Below, in pieces: positions 1 through 10,349 of a DNA stretch of 33,792 bases. Every line of letters starts with the position of its first letter. Position 1 is the first letter of the stretch. The notes below the pieces were generated by a model. The model made no database searches, had not been told where the DNA came from, and saw nothing but the letters and a program-made list of their open reading frames with translations. The position numbers were made by a program, and so were the translations under genes. This stretch comes from Campylobacter showae CC57C. Lineage in GTDB: Bacteria > Campylobacterota > Campylobacteria > Campylobacterales > Campylobacteraceae. The stretch lies in NCBI RefSeq assembly GCF_000344295.2, contig NZ_AOTD01000219.1, positions 1 through 33,792 on the forward strand, given 5' to 3'.

Positions 1-1
1 A

Positions 2-346
2 AACACGCTCGCAGCAGACGGCGATCCTGCCGATATCTTGGTGCTAAACGAATACCCTCTGCAAGCTGGTAGCGTCATCCCGTGCCGTCTCATCGGCGTG
101 CTCGTGATGGAAGACGAAGCAGGTATGGACGAGAAACTGCTAGCCGTACCAGTCACCAAGATCGACCCACGATTTGACGCGATCAAAAGCTACAAAGACC
201 TACCTGAGGCCACGCTAAATAAGATCAAAAATTTCTTTGAAACTTATAAAATTTTAGAGCCTAACAAATGGGTCAAGGTTAAAGAATTTAAAGATGCAAA
301 CGCCGCAAAAGAGATCCTAGACGCGGCGATCAAAAACTACAAATAA
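2..346 (+). CDS. ppa: inorganic pyrophosphatase, 3' part (5' end outside window)
   Basis: Soluble family I inorganic pyrophosphatase, which hydrolyses PPi to two phosphates in the cytoplasm and pulls biosynthetic reactions forward. The frame is open from base 2 with no start in the window, so the gene is cut by the left edge. The first visible residues contain the family signature DGDPADIL, whose aspartates bind the catalytic divalent metals. Next come the conserved CRLIGVLVMEDEAG strand region and the typical C-terminal helix (NFFETYK, then KEILDAAIKNYK). About 114 codons are visible, roughly the last two thirds of a ~172-residue family member. A TTG at 38 is only an internal codon, because homology extends upstream of it. 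A 6-bp hairpin lies just behind the stop. Confidence 0.93.
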   Translation, partial: NTLAADGDPADILVLNEYPLQAGSVIPCRLIGVLVMEDEAGMDEKLLAVPVTKIDPRFDAIKSYKDLPEATLNKIKNFFETYKILEPNKWVKVKEFKDANAAKEILDAAIKNYK

Positions 347-347
347 T

Positions 348-362
348 AAGCCATCTTGGCTT
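348..362 (+). terminator. short hairpin after ppa
   Basis: AAGCCA (348-353) and TGGCTT (357-362) form a 6-bp stem with a 3-base loop, directly after the ppa stop. No T-run follows, so this is either a weak terminator or only an RNA-stabilising 3' end. Confidence 0.35.
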
Positions 363-437
363 GTCGGCCGCCGCCTCGTTAAACCTAAACAAGTGGCGGT
401 CAAATTTTAAACTCGCGAAAAAATCAAAAGGATAAAA

Positions 438-647
438 ATGGATATACTAAAGCTACTTTTGGGCAACTCCGGCGGTATGTTAGATGCGATGTCGCAAAAA
501 AGCGGACTGGGCACAAACGACATAGAGGCCGTGATTTCTAAGGTCGCGCCGATTTTCATGCAAAGGCAGTTTTTGGATCAGAACAAAAACGGCTCGATCG
601 TAGATGATATTTTTAGGATCGCAGGCGACTTTTTCGGTAAAAAATAG
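438..647 (+). CDS. small DUF937/YidB-like protein
   Basis: A 69-residue protein of unknown function. It starts with a hydrophobic, glycine-containing segment (MDILKLLLGNSGG). Its C-terminal half carries a Ca-loop-like stretch D47-x-N49-x-N51-G-S53-I followed by VDDIFRIAGDFFGKK. This tail (D/N/G-rich loop, then VDD and a Gly/Phe-rich end) resembles what I know of DUF937/YidB-like proteins, but no function follows from it. The loop is not a full EF-hand: its last position is Ile instead of Glu. A ribosome site (AAAAGGATAAAA) precedes the ATG by a normal distance, and a strong terminator overlaps the stop. It lies 91 bases after ppa and may be its own transcript. Confidence 0.72.
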   Translation: MDILKLLLGNSGGMLDAMSQKSGLGTNDIEAVISKVAPIFMQRQFLDQNKNGSIVDDIFRIAGDFFGKK

Positions 648-664
648 GCGGATTTGCCTATTTT
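641..664 (+). terminator. Rho-independent terminator after the small protein gene
   Basis: AAAATAGGC (641-649) and GCCTATTTT (656-664) are perfect 9-base complements around a 6-base loop. The A-rich left arm and T-rich right arm could stop transcription from both sides. The left arm includes the stop codon of the 69-residue gene. Confidence 0.75.
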
Positions 665-708
665 AGCCGTTTTGGCTTTAAGCCACTCAGCTAAATTTAC
701 CGCTTCCT

Positions 709-969
709 ATGCGCTATGCTTTGCGCCGCAATGCGCAAATTTTTTCTACTCTTAATAATTTTTGATATACGCCTGCAAACGGCGCCAATGCTACTTTAAC
801 TAGAACGGCTAAATTTATAAAAATAAAATTCGATCAGTACCAGCCGCTGCCTCAAATTTATGCCGAATTTGAGGTAAAAACAAATAACGTAAAATCAGAC
901 TTTAAAATCCAATTTTATGCCTACTTTAGCCCTTTTTTGAGTTTCCTAACGAGAAATCTCGCCAAATGA
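709..969 (+). pseudogene. possible decayed gene (in-frame stop at 763)
   Basis: The space between the terminator at 664 and the end of mnmC at 992 has no intact gene. One plus-strand frame looks protein-like. ATG at 709 opens a frame that meets TGA at 763-765. It then stays open from 766 to TGA at 967-969, giving 67 codons with a plausible composition (for example KFDQYQPLPQIYAEFEV and DFKIQFYAYFSPFLSFL). No ATG restarts the second part. I do not recognise a family. It may be a gene remnant with one nonsense mutation or a chance open frame. No ribosome site is convincing. Confidence 0.25.
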
Positions 970-991
970 AGCTCGTCAAAAAGCGATTTTT

Positions 992-3007
992 CTATACAAA
1001 GGGGACGGTCAAAAACGAGGTCGCATAGGGCTCGGCGCCGAGCACGGCCGTACAAAGCCCGCGCGAGCCGTGAGCGGTGCTAACGTAGACGTTTGGAACG
1101 TATTTTGGATGCGGATTGGACTTGCTTTTCGTCCAAAGAAGCGACTTGTATGTATCTTTATAAAAATCCTCGTCGTAAAGCCGCCCGATGAGCGGAAAAC
1201 GGTCGCCGCTATAGCTGCGGTAGCCAACTTTTGAGCCGATTATTCGGACGTTTTGCGGAGTTTTTATCGTATCGTTTGAGAGATTTTCGGATGCAGTCAA
1301 ATTTGACGCATCTTGCGTCTGCAACAAGTCGCCCGTAGTCTCGGTACGCAAATCCACACTTTTACTTAAATTTATCGCTTCCGAACGATCCGCATTTTCA
1401 GCGGCGCCGTCTGAGCAAGTAGTCAAATTTAAATCCTGCTCGCCGCTTAAATTTAGCCACTCGCTTTTAGCAAATTTACCGTCCAAAAACTCGGCAACGT
1501 CGGTTAAATTTTTCTCATCATCGCTAGGTCGCGGCTCGTCTAAAAAAAGATTTCTATCATAAGTCGCTCCAATCACCTGCACACCATCAACGGGCGGACA
1601 AACGTAGCCTTTGGCGCTAAAGGGCGCAGGCGTCCAGACGGCAGGCGCGATATGCGTGACTTGGCCGCGCACGGAGCTAAGCCTGATGTCGTAGTCCGCA
1701 AAAAGATCCATACTCTCGCTGCCGATGGCAAGTACGAGCACGTCGACCTCGATGCTTCGTCCGTCCTTAAAGTGCGCCCTAACCGCGCCGCCCTCAAGCG
1801 TCTCAAAGCCCGTAAATTCGCAGTTTAATAGCGTTTTTATGCCTGCGCTTGCTACCTTACACATCTTTCTAGGGCGAGCTTTTGCGCCCTTAAAAATAAA
1901 CGCGCTAGCGTAAGGCTCGTTATCAAATTTTAGCTCAAAAACGCCGTTATCCGCGTCAAATTCGCGCCACTCATAAAAGCGCTCCAGCGCCTTTTGCTCA
2001 TACGCATAGTCCGTCGCACCGCAAAACTCTATCTCCTCAGCACCCAAATTTCGCTCATAAAAGCGAGCCGCCTGCAAAAACGCATTCATATGCATGCGAC
2101 CCAAATTTACAGAGGGTTTCGTGATAAGCGGCATCAAAATACCGCAGTGATTTCCAGAGCCGTTTAGCGCGATATCGCCACGCTTTTCGGCGATCGTGAC
2201 GTCTAGGCCGCGCTCGCGCAACTTAAACGCGCAAACGCAACCCGCCACGCCGCCGCCGATAACTAGCGCCGTCCTTGGAGAGATCGTGGCGGCAGGATCA
2301 AATCTGCTAAACCAAATTTCACCATCAGCTTGCCGCTCGCCTACAAATTTAGCTCGCAGCATCTCTCGCTTTTTGCCGTAACCTTTTAGCAAATTTACCT
2401 CAAAACCGCTATTTTGCAGGGCCCTTTTTAAAGTGCCCGAAGCCGAGTATGTGCAAACGCTAGCGCCCAATGCGCATAAATTTGCGATTTTACCGCAAAC
2501 CCGCTCGCTCCACATAGCTTCGTTTTTAGCGGGAGCAAAGCCGTCCATAAAAACGGTGTCTGCTTTAAAACTAAGCTCATCCAAAACCTCGGCCACGTCA
2601 CCAAAGCACAAGGTAAGCGTGATGTTTGGAGCCAAATTTAATCTATGAAATCCGCGAATAAGCGGAGGATAGGCATCCAAAAGCTCGCCCGAAATGTCCG
2701 CGAGCTCGCTAAAATTCGCGTAAATTTTAGCTAGATCCTCTTTAGCGATCGGCGTTTTTTCGATACTGACGAAATTTAAAAATTTATCTGAGTTTTTAAA
2801 TCTTTTAAAAGCGCAGAGGAAATTTAGCCCCGTGCCAAATCCAGCCTCAAGCACGTTAAATTCGCTCTTTTTGTTCCAAATTTCGTCAAAAACGGAGTTA
2901 AAAACGTACTCGCTCTGGCCGATAGGGTCGTCTGCGTTAAAGTAAATGTCGTCAAATTCGGGGCTAAACGGGATGCCGCCCTTTAAAACGACTCGCGCGC
3001 TTTTCAT
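992..3007 (-). CDS. mnmC: bifunctional tRNA mnm5s2U biosynthesis protein MnmC
   Basis: Bifunctional enzyme finishing 5-methylaminomethyl-2-thiouridine at the wobble base of tRNA. The FAD domain oxidatively removes the carboxymethyl part, and the methyltransferase domain then adds a methyl from SAM. Residues 1-235 are the methyltransferase (LEAGFGTGLNF at 53-63, DTVFMDGFAPAKNEAMW at 150-166). Residues 245-671 are the oxidoreductase, with the dinucleotide-binding GGGVAGC at 251-257 and E274 for the ribose. Length (671) is normal for the family. Residues about 517-586 form a Ser/Thr/Asn/Asp-rich insert that looks non-structural and sits between two conserved parts. The start overlaps the amidase stop by 4 bases (ATGA), so it is the last gene of the long minus-strand operon. 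Confidence 0.93.
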   Translation of the reverse strand: MKSARVVLKGGIPFSPEFDDIYFNADDPIGQSEYVFNSVFDEIWNKKSEFNVLEAGFGTGLNFLCAFKRFKNSDKFLNFVSIEKTPIAKEDLAKIYANFSELADISGELLDAYPPLIRGFHRLNLAPNITLTLCFGDVAEVLDELSFKADTVFMDGFAPAKNEAMWSERVCGKIANLCALGASVCTYSASGTLKRALQNSGFEVNLLKGYGKKREMLRAKFVGERQADGEIWFSRFDPAATISPRTALVIGGGVAGCVCAFKLRERGLDVTIAEKRGDIALNGSGNHCGILMPLITKPSVNLGRMHMNAFLQAARFYERNLGAEEIEFCGATDYAYEQKALERFYEWREFDADNGVFELKFDNEPYASAFIFKGAKARPRKMCKVASAGIKTLLNCEFTGFETLEGGAVRAHFKDGRSIEVDVLVLAIGSESMDLFADYDIRLSSVRGQVTHIAPAVWTPAPFSAKGYVCPPVDGVQVIGATYDRNLFLDEPRPSDDEKNLTDVAEFLDGKFAKSEWLNLSGEQDLNLTTCSDGAAENADRSEAINLSKSVDLRTETTGDLLQTQDASNLTASENLSNDTIKTPQNVRIIGSKVGYRSYSGDRFPLIGRLYDEDFYKDTYKSLLWTKSKSNPHPKYVPNVYVSTAHGSRGLCTAVLGAEPYATSFLTVPFV

Positions 3008-4842
3008 TGCTGGTTTGAAAAATAGACGTCTATGCCGTCTGCGAGCCCCTTGGCTAGGGCATCTTGGTATTTTGAGTTATTTATGAGCTCGCCCTCGTCG
3101 GGGTGAGTGATGTAGCCGACCTCAAGCAGAACCGCAGGCATCAGCGCACCCACTAGTACCCAAAACGGCGCCTCGCGAACGCCGCCGTCGGAGGCCTTTG
3201 AGCTCACCGACTTAGCTCGTGCCAAAACTTCGCGCTGAACGTCAATGGCGAGCTTGTTTGAGGCGATGATTTTCTCGCGGTTAAGGAAATTTAGAAATGT
3301 CTGCTTAGAAAAATAGTTCATCTCTTCGATGTCTGATTTATTTTCCAGCGCGGCGGCGTTTTTACTGCGCTCAGAACGAGCCGGCGAGAGGAAAAACGTC
3401 TCTATGCCGTGCATAGTCGCCGCCTTTGTCTTGTTTGGCGCGGCGTTTGCGTGGATAGAGATAAAGAGGTCTGCGGCCTTGTCGTTGGCGTATTTCGTGC
3501 GGTCGCGAAGGTTGATAAATTTATCCTTACTACGCGTGTAATAAACCTTGTAGCCGCGCCCTTGTAGCTCCTTGCCGGCCTTTTGGGCGATGCTTAGCAC
3601 TACGTTTTTTTCCTTTAGAGAGCCGTTTATAGCGCCAGGATCGTCGCCGCCGTGTCCTGCGTCAAGGACGATAACCTTGCCTTTAGTGCTTGTGATTTTT
3701 TCAGTGCTCGCCGTTTTTACGGGCGCCAACACGATTTCTTGTTCATCTTTTTTAGTAGTGCTTTGGGTGCTTTTGGCATCCGTTTTGACCTGTGCGGTAA
3801 CTTTTTCCTGCTTTTGTTGAGCAAACTTTTGATTTTGAGCTTGAGCGATTTTTTGCTGCTGCGGCGTTTGCGCTATTTCAGGCTTTGTCTTGGCGGCATT
3901 TTTTTGGGATTCTTGCTTTTGCTCCAGCTTGGCCTGTTCGATCTTTTTCTTTTCGGCCATCTGCATAGCTTGTATCTGAGCTTGCTTTAGGTCGATCGTC
4001 TTTTCTACGTTTTGTTTTTGCGCTACTTGCGCCTTTTGATGATTATCTTTTGCAGCTGCTTGTTTGGAGTTTAAATTTTCATTTTTTACTGATTTTTGCT
4101 CTTGCGTGGGAGAGGCCTTTTTAAAAACTAGCGACCGATCCTCGGCTCTTAGCTTTAAATTTATCTCAAATTTGTTCACAAAAACCACCCTCACGGTGTT
4201 TGCGTCAAACTGACTTATACGAACCTCATCGACCAAAAATCCCTTTATACTCTCTACCGTTCCAGCGCTCCAAACGCCCTTAAACTGGTATATATCCCTA
4301 TATAAGCCTTTTTGATTTAGGGTAAATTTGTTTATATCGTTGCCGTTTAGCTGCCTGTTAAATTTTAACTCCAAGCTATCGCTACCTCTGATCACGGAAA
4401 CTAGCGTAAGCTTGTCCTGTTCGGCTGAGCTTTTCTTGTTTACGGGCGCAGAGAGCTGCTTTAGCTCGGCTGGTTTTTGCTTGACCTCTTTTTGATCTTT
4501 TACCTCGGGCTGCTTAGGCTTTGGCATCTCTTTTTCTTTTTTGGGCGCAGGCGCGGCTTTTGGCTGCGGTAGGCCTTTTAGCTCTTTTTCATACGATTTC
4601 GTATCTAGCCCCAGAGCTTTTGCGCTTTTTATCAGACGCTGCAGCGACTTTGCGGTTAGCTCCTTGTCGTTGTGCATGATGGATCTAACGTATAGCACGC
4701 GCAACTCTTGGTGAAATTCAGTCTTTTTCTTGCTATTTGCACCGTCAAATTCGCGATCAAATTTATCAAAAAAGCCGTCATTCGCAAACGCCGCCGCCAA
4801 TAAAAATAAAATTACAAAAATTTTTCTAACTATCTTCGCCAT
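3004..4842 (-). CDS. amiA: N-acetylmuramoyl-L-alanine amidase (Amidase_3, AmiA/AmiC type)
   Basis: Periplasmic zinc amidase that cuts the stem peptide from MurNAc, used in septum splitting. Residues 1-20 are a signal peptide (IFVILFLLAAAFA). Residues about 145-240 form a beta-rich AMIN-like peptidoglycan-targeting domain. Residues 245-385 are a Gln/Lys/Ala-rich linker of low complexity. The catalytic domain spans 388-608. Its zinc ligands are H397 (LDAGHGG), E411 (SLKEKNVV) and H464 (SIHANA), with the catalytic glutamate E574 (LLEVGYITH). The protein is longer than E. coli AmiC mainly because of the linker. A helix at 485-545 inserted in the catalytic domain matches the EnvC-regulated, autoinhibitory helix position of AmiB/AmiC; that role is inferred. 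The start lies inside the previous gene (17-base overlap), implying translational coupling. Confidence 0.92.
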   Translation of the reverse strand: MAKIVRKIFVILFLLAAAFANDGFFDKFDREFDGANSKKKTEFHQELRVLYVRSIMHNDKELTAKSLQRLIKSAKALGLDTKSYEKELKGLPQPKAAPAPKKEKEMPKPKQPEVKDQKEVKQKPAELKQLSAPVNKKSSAEQDKLTLVSVIRGSDSLELKFNRQLNGNDINKFTLNQKGLYRDIYQFKGVWSAGTVESIKGFLVDEVRISQFDANTVRVVFVNKFEINLKLRAEDRSLVFKKASPTQEQKSVKNENLNSKQAAAKDNHQKAQVAQKQNVEKTIDLKQAQIQAMQMAEKKKIEQAKLEQKQESQKNAAKTKPEIAQTPQQQKIAQAQNQKFAQQKQEKVTAQVKTDAKSTQSTTKKDEQEIVLAPVKTASTEKITSTKGKVIVLDAGHGGDDPGAINGSLKEKNVVLSIAQKAGKELQGRGYKVYYTRSKDKFINLRDRTKYANDKAADLFISIHANAAPNKTKAATMHGIETFFLSPARSERSKNAAALENKSDIEEMNYFSKQTFLNFLNREKIIASNKLAIDVQREVLARAKSVSSKASDGGVREAPFWVLVGALMPAVLLEVGYITHPDEGELINNSKYQDALAKGLADGIDVYFSNQQ

Positions 4843-5917
4843 TTATCAGTTTTTCAAATAGTTCTTTCACGCTTATTATCTCGTTTAGCTTGTAGCCGTT
4901 TGCGCCCGTGAAAAACAGCCCCGTCTCCTTGCGCCCCTCAAAGGCGTCATAGAGGCGATCCGCGATACAGTATCCTACCTCTTTGGCCTCTTTGCCGCGC
5001 TGACACGGACTTACGCAGTTGCTTACGCAGCTGATTTTCGGTCCTTGGCGCTTATCGACTAGATTTATCAAATTCGTCCTGACGCCGCGCGCAGGGTAGC
5101 CTACCGGGCTTTTGATTAGCTCGATGTCCTCTTTTTTGGCCGCAAGGAGCACCTCCTTAAACTCATCGCTAGCGTCGCACTCGTGCGTACCGATAAAGCG
5201 AGTGCCCATCTGCACGCCATTTGCCCCTAGCGAAATCGCCTTCTCGATGTCGTTTTTATCCCAAATGCCGCCCGCGGCAAATAATGGAAAATCGCCCCAC
5301 TGCTTTATCTCTTCGCTAACTGGCGTTATCAAATTTTCCAGACTGTATGCGGGATCGATGCACTGCTCGTAGGTAAAACCCTGGTGCCCGCCGCTAAGAG
5401 GCCCCTCGAGCACCACAGCGTCCGGAAGCCTACCGTAGCGCCCCTGCCAGCGTTTGCAGATGATTTTTAGCGCTTTTGCCGAGGATACGATAGGCACCAA
5501 AGCCACGTCTGGGTAGTCTACAGTAAATTCGGGCAAATTCGTCGGTAGCCCAGCGCCCGTGATGATTACATTTATACCGTGATCGCAGGCGTCTTTTACG
5601 ATACGCTCGTAGTCGTTGCTAGCGTACAAAATATTGACCCCAAGAGGCCTGTCTCCGCAAATTTTACGCGCATTGTCGATGACGGCTTTTAGGCCCTCTC
5701 GCGAGTAGAAATTTCCGCTGCCGTAGGGCTTGGCGTTTAGCTCTTTGGTGATATATTTTCGCCCTTCGTAGTAGCCAGTTCCTACCGAGCTTATGACTCC
5801 CAGACCGCCTTCTAGGCTGACGTTTCCGGCGAGCCTATCCCAACTGATACCAAGCCCCATTCCGCCTTGAATTATCGGGTATTTTATATCGTATTTTCCG
5901 ATTTTTACGGGTTGCAT
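4826..5917 (-). CDS. NPD/FabK-family FMN oxidoreductase (nitronate monooxygenase-like)
   Basis: TIM-barrel FMN protein of the nitronate monooxygenase/2-nitropropane dioxygenase/FabK family. The sequence opens with the typical PIIQGGMGLGISW (14-26). It shows GGLGVISS (37-44), the conserved EGPLSGGHQG with H178, and the phosphate-binding AAGGIWDKNDI (214-224) and GANGVQMGTRF (231-241). Four cysteines, C297, C301, C305 and C317, form a C-x3-C-x3-C-x11-C cluster near the C-terminus, which could hold a metal or Fe-S centre. The true substrate is unknown: nitronate detoxification, enoyl-ACP reduction (FabK) or another flavin reaction are all possible. Its ATG shares one base with the tyrS stop (TGATG) and its end overlaps the amidase start. 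Confidence 0.86.
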   Translation of the reverse strand: MQPVKIGKYDIKYPIIQGGMGLGISWDRLAGNVSLEGGLGVISSVGTGYYEGRKYITKELNAKPYGSGNFYSREGLKAVIDNARKICGDRPLGVNILYASNDYERIVKDACDHGINVIITGAGLPTNLPEFTVDYPDVALVPIVSSAKALKIICKRWQGRYGRLPDAVVLEGPLSGGHQGFTYEQCIDPAYSLENLITPVSEEIKQWGDFPLFAAGGIWDKNDIEKAISLGANGVQMGTRFIGTHECDASDEFKEVLLAAKKEDIELIKSPVGYPARGVRTNLINLVDKRQGPKISCVSNCVSPCQRGKEAKEVGYCIADRLYDAFEGRKETGLFFTGANGYKLNEIISVKELFEKLINGEDS

Positions 5918-7125
5918 CAGGTTACCTTTAGTTTTGCAAATTTACGCTTGCCGACCTGCAAGACGTATTCGCCAGCGTCCAGCTTTAGCTGCTCGTCGGC
6001 AATCTTTTCTTGATTTAGACTGACGGCGTTTGCCGCGATGTCTCGGCGCGCCTGAGAGCTGCTAGCGCATAGTCCGCAGTGAGTGAGCGCCTGCACGATC
6101 CAAACAGGAGACGAGAGCTCAAACTCGTCCATCTCGGTCGGGATCAAATTTTGCGAATGTACGCGGTCAAATTCGGCCTTTGCCTCTTTCGCCGCCGCTT
6201 CGCCATTATATCTAGCCGTGATTTCTAGCGCGAGAGCCTCTTTTACGGCTTTTGGGTGAGCTTTGCCGCTAGCTACGTCTGCTTTTAAATTTGCGATTTC
6301 TTCCGTGCTTTTTTCGCTTAGAAGCTCGTACCAGCGCCACATCAGCTCGTCGCTCACGCTCAAAACTTTAGCAAACATATCGTTTGGCTCGTCGGTCACG
6401 CCGATGTAGTTGCCTAAGCTCTTACTCATTTTATTTACGCCGTCAAGCCCCTCTAAAAGCGGCATCATTATGACGGCTTGTTCCTTGCCGACGTTGTAAA
6501 CTCGCTGCAAGGTTCGCCCCATTAAAAGGTTAAATTTCTGATCCGTGCCGCCCATCTCGATATCGCACTTCATCGCGACGCTGTCGTAGCCCTGAAGGAG
6601 CGGATATAAAAATTCGCTAATCGAAATCGAGGCGCCGCTTTTATATCTTTTTTCGAAATCATCGCGCTCAAGCATCCTAGCCACGGCAAAGGTGCTGGTT
6701 AGCTCCACGATGCCCGCAGCTCCTAGCTCGTTTAGCCACTTGGAGTTAAACATTATCTTAGTTTTTTGCGGGTCTAGGATTTTAAAAACCTGCTCCTCGT
6801 AGGTTTTAGCATTTGCCGCCACTGTCTCGCGGTCTAGCTTTTTTCTCGTCTGGCTTTTGCCGCTAGGATCGCCGATTTGCCCCGTGAAATCGCCTATCAA
6901 AAACTGCACTATCGCTCCGTGATTTTGCAAAAAAGCCATCTTTTGAAGCACTACGGTGTGGCCCAGGTGCAGATCCGGAGCCGTCGGGTCAAAGCCTGCT
7001 TTAACGTAGAAATTTTCGCCCTTTTCGTAGTAGTTTTTTACTAAATTTTCGACGCGCTCCTCGTCTATCATCTCGGCGACGCCTTTTTTTATATCGCTCA
7101 TTATTTTGCTCAAATTTTCGCCCAT
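5917..7125 (-). CDS. tyrS: tyrosyl-tRNA synthetase
   Basis: Class Ic aminoacyl-tRNA synthetase that activates tyrosine with ATP and charges tRNA-Tyr. The HIGH motif is HLGH at 53-56, and the KMSKS loop is exactly KMSKS at 232-236. The tyrosine pocket region ([22 protein letters not shown], about 178-199) is intact. The C-terminal ~65 residues form an S4-like RNA-binding domain ([15 protein letters not shown]). The length of 402 is normal for the TyrRS group that lacks a long connector. A clear AGGAGAG ribosome site precedes ATG 7125, so this start is preferred over the internal Met9. It is 17 bases downstream of spoT. Confidence 0.96.
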   Translation of the reverse strand: MGENLSKIMSDIKKGVAEMIDEERVENLVKNYYEKGENFYVKAGFDPTAPDLHLGHTVVLQKMAFLQNHGAIVQFLIGDFTGQIGDPSGKSQTRKKLDRETVAANAKTYEEQVFKILDPQKTKIMFNSKWLNELGAAGIVELTSTFAVARMLERDDFEKRYKSGASISISEFLYPLLQGYDSVAMKCDIEMGGTDQKFNLLMGRTLQRVYNVGKEQAVIMMPLLEGLDGVNKMSKSLGNYIGVTDEPNDMFAKVLSVSDELMWRWYELLSEKSTEEIANLKADVASGKAHPKAVKEALALEITARYNGEAAAKEAKAEFDRVHSQNLIPTEMDEFELSSPVWIVQALTHCGLCASSSQARRDIAANAVSLNQEKIADEQLKLDAGEYVLQVGKRKFAKLKVT

Positions 7126-7142
7126 TTTCTCTCCTAAATTTA

Positions 7143-9341
7143 TTAATGTCCGTATGCGTCGTCAAGCGACACGAAGTCGATGATCTTGTAGCGATCTCTT
7201 AGTCGCTCTTTTATCTCGTTTACGTTCAAATTTTCGCCAAGTTCGATCGTTAGCTCGAAAAAGTCCGCCGTCGCCTCTCTAGTTTCGGTGAGGCTGATAG
7301 TTACGAGATCGACTTGCATTTTCGCCATATACGTCAAAAACTCCGCAAGCGACCCGCGTCTGTTTTCTAGGCTCAATATAATCTTAAATCTATGAGGAGC
7401 GACTCGCGTCCATTTGACGAAAATCATCTCGTTTTTTTCTTCGGCTAGCTTCATAAACCGCTCGCAAAGCTTGTGGTGGACGGTAACATGATGATAGTTT
7501 CTAAATCCCACGATATCGTCGCCGCGCTTTGGATTGCAGCAATAATCAAACTCGATGCTGTTTATCTTGTGGTTTGAGTAGATCACGATGTTTTCAAATT
7601 TTTGCTTTTTGACGTTGTATTTGTCCGTCATCGCGATGGCAAACGGACGGTCTCTTTTTACGTATTTTTTTAGCGCGTTTACCACATCCTGCAGGTAAAC
7701 CGAATCAAACGCGGCTCTAAAAATTTTCTTGGTCAAATTTTCAGTCTCTAGCCACTGCTCGATAGTTTGAGAAGGCACGGCAAAGATACCGCTTAAAATT
7801 TCGATCGCGACCATGTTGTTTATATCTCTTATCTTTTGCTTGCAGTACGATCGGATCGTAGCTCTAGCCTTGCCCGTTTTTACGCTGCCTAGCCACGAGC
7901 AGCGGTATTTGGGCTCATCTCCGGTCACGATACTTACGATATCGCCGTTTTTTAACTCCGTTAGTAGCGGCACGCGCACGCGGTTTACGTAGGCTTCTTT
8001 GGCGTGCAAGCCTACGTGCGTGTGTATCTCGTAAGCGTAGTCAAGCGCCGTAGCGCCACGCGGAAGCGTGAATATATCGCCCTTTGGCGAATAAACCGCG
8101 ACATCCTCGACGTAGAGGCTGTCTTTTGCGTATTCGTAGAGCTCCTCGGGGTTTTCGCTCGCCTCCTCCATGCCGTTTTCTATACCGCTGATGTCGCTTA
8201 GCCAGTCAAGTTTTGGATTTAAAAAGCCGCCGCTTTTATATTTCCAGTGCGCTGCGACACCGTACTCTGCGGTTTTATGCATGTCAAAGGTGCGAATTTG
8301 AACCTCAAAGATGCTTTTGTTGTCAAATATCGTAGTGTGTATCGTCTGATAGCCGTTTTGCTTCGGAAGTGCGACGTAGTCTTTGAAGCGCGAGATTAGA
8401 GGATTAAAATTTATATGTAAATTTCCAAGCACCAAATAGCAATCCTGTGGCTCTTTAACCAGCACGCGAGCGGCTAGCAGGTCTAGCACCTCCTCGATCG
8501 AGATGCCTTTTCTCTGCATTTTTAAGTAGATCGAGTAGTGGTGTTTGATACGCTTTTGTATCTCAAAGTCGTTTTCGCTAAAACCGTTTTTAAGTAAAAT
8601 TTGAAAAATTTTATCAGTAAACGCATTTAGCTTTAGCACGAGCTGCTGTTTGTGTTCAATTAGATAGTCATCAATTTTTTTGTACTCTTCGGGCAAAGCA
8701 TACTTAAAGCTAAGATCCTCGAGCACGTTTTTGATCGACGAAATGCCCAGTCTATGCGCGATCGGAGCGTAAACCATCAGCGTCTCTTCAGCTATTCGTT
8801 TTTGCTTTTCTGGACGCAAAGCTTGCAGGGTGAGCATATTGTGCAGTCTATCGCAGAGCTTTACCACGAGCACTCTCACGTCCTCGATGGAGATTAGCAG
8901 CATCTTGCGAAAGGTCATCGCAGAGGCCGCCAGACGCTCGTTTGACTCCGAGCTTGCGAGCTTATCCTCTCTGATGGCTACGATTTTAGTTAGCCCCTCA
9001 ACCAGCTTTGCGACCTCTTCGCCAAAGTCCTCTCTCACGCTCTCTATCGACCTGTCCGTATCCTCGACCACATCGTGCAGCAAGGCGGCGATAATCATAT
9101 CCTCGTCTCCGCCCATGTGCGCCACGATGCAGGCCACTAGGATAGGGTGTATAGCGTACGGTTCTCCGCTTTTTCTAAACTGCCCTGCATGCGAGATGAC
9201 GCAACACTCGATCGCGCGCTCTAAATTCGGCGTAAAATTTATCAGCTCGCTAAGTAACTGTCTCGCTTGAGCGACGTCCTTGCAAGCGGTTATATCGTCG
9301 ATTAATTGTTCTAGTAAAAATCCGCTATTTAGCTGCTTCAA
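7143..9341 (-). CDS. spoT: bifunctional (p)ppGpp synthetase/hydrolase (RelA/SpoT homologue)
   Basis: Single RSH enzyme of the stringent response, making and degrading (p)ppGpp. The N-terminal HD hydrolase domain has [17 protein letters not shown] and the metal-binding HDVVEDT, both intact. The synthetase domain follows, with [16 protein letters not shown] and [22 protein letters not shown] domain ([21 protein letters not shown]) comes next, then a region with paired cysteines ([15 protein letters not shown]), and a C-terminal ACT domain ([19 protein letters not shown]). Length 732 fits a long bifunctional Rel/SpoT. The start is TTG at 9341 inside rpoZ (17-base overlap), supported by a GAGGG ribosome site 5 bases upstream. 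The rpoZ-spoT pair is a common arrangement. Confidence 0.95.
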   Translation of the reverse strand: MKQLNSGFLLEQLIDDITACKDVAQARQLLSELINFTPNLERAIECCVISHAGQFRKSGEPYAIHPILVACIVAHMGGDEDMIIAALLHDVVEDTDRSIESVREDFGEEVAKLVEGLTKIVAIREDKLASSESNERLAASAMTFRKMLLISIEDVRVLVVKLCDRLHNMLTLQALRPEKQKRIAEETLMVYAPIAHRLGISSIKNVLEDLSFKYALPEEYKKIDDYLIEHKQQLVLKLNAFTDKIFQILLKNGFSENDFEIQKRIKHHYSIYLKMQRKGISIEEVLDLLAARVLVKEPQDCYLVLGNLHINFNPLISRFKDYVALPKQNGYQTIHTTIFDNKSIFEVQIRTFDMHKTAEYGVAAHWKYKSGGFLNPKLDWLSDISGIENGMEEASENPEELYEYAKDSLYVEDVAVYSPKGDIFTLPRGATALDYAYEIHTHVGLHAKEAYVNRVRVPLLTELKNGDIVSIVTGDEPKYRCSWLGSVKTGKARATIRSYCKQKIRDINNMVAIEILSGIFAVPSQTIEQWLETENLTKKIFRAAFDSVYLQDVVNALKKYVKRDRPFAIAMTDKYNVKKQKFENIVIYSNHKINSIEFDYCCNPKRGDDIVGFRNYHHVTVHHKLCERFMKLAEEKNEMIFVKWTRVAPHRFKIILSLENRRGSLAEFLTYMAKMQVDLVTISLTETREATADFFELTIELGENLNVNEIKERLRDRYKIIDFVSLDDAYGH

Positions 9342-9543
9342 CTATGCCCTCTAAAGCTATCTTGCCCTCGGCTATCTCGCGTAGGGCGATATCGGCAAAT
9401 TTCATCTTAGTAACGTCGATATCAAGCAGGCTTTTTGCTCCGCCAGCTAGAGCCTCCGCCCTTTTTGCTACCGCCAGAGCGAGCATGTATCTATCGTCTC
9501 CGACTAGTTTTAGTGCCTTTGCCGCTACTTCTTCAGATCTCAT
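9325..9543 (-). CDS. rpoZ: RNA polymerase omega subunit
   Basis: Small structural subunit of RNA polymerase that helps beta' fold and assemble, and in proteobacteria contributes to a ppGpp site. The 72 residues show the conserved N-terminal core: [32 protein letters not shown], then the acidic and hydrophobic [14 protein letters not shown] 9543 is preceded by AAGGAGAATAA, a good ribosome site. It lies 15 bases after pyrH and overlaps spoT by 17 bases. The pairing with the ppGpp enzyme gene is functionally sensible. Confidence 0.93.
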   Translation of the reverse strand: MRSEEVAAKALKLVGDDRYMLALAVAKRAEALAGGAKSLLDIDVTKMKFADIALREIAEGKIALEGIVEAAK

Positions 9544-9558
9544 TTATTCTCCTTAAAT

Positions 9559-10281
<723 letters not shown>

Positions 10282-10349
10282 TCATCTCCTTAAATTTTCG
10301 GATTTTAGCTAAATTTGCTTTAAATTTTGCTAATCTCGGCGCGCAGGTG

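Noticed and set aside
950-961. Terminator hairpin for the minus-strand operon (CGAGAAATCTCG)
   Set aside because: Only a 5-bp stem with a 2-base loop and no T-run on the minus strand; too weak to call.
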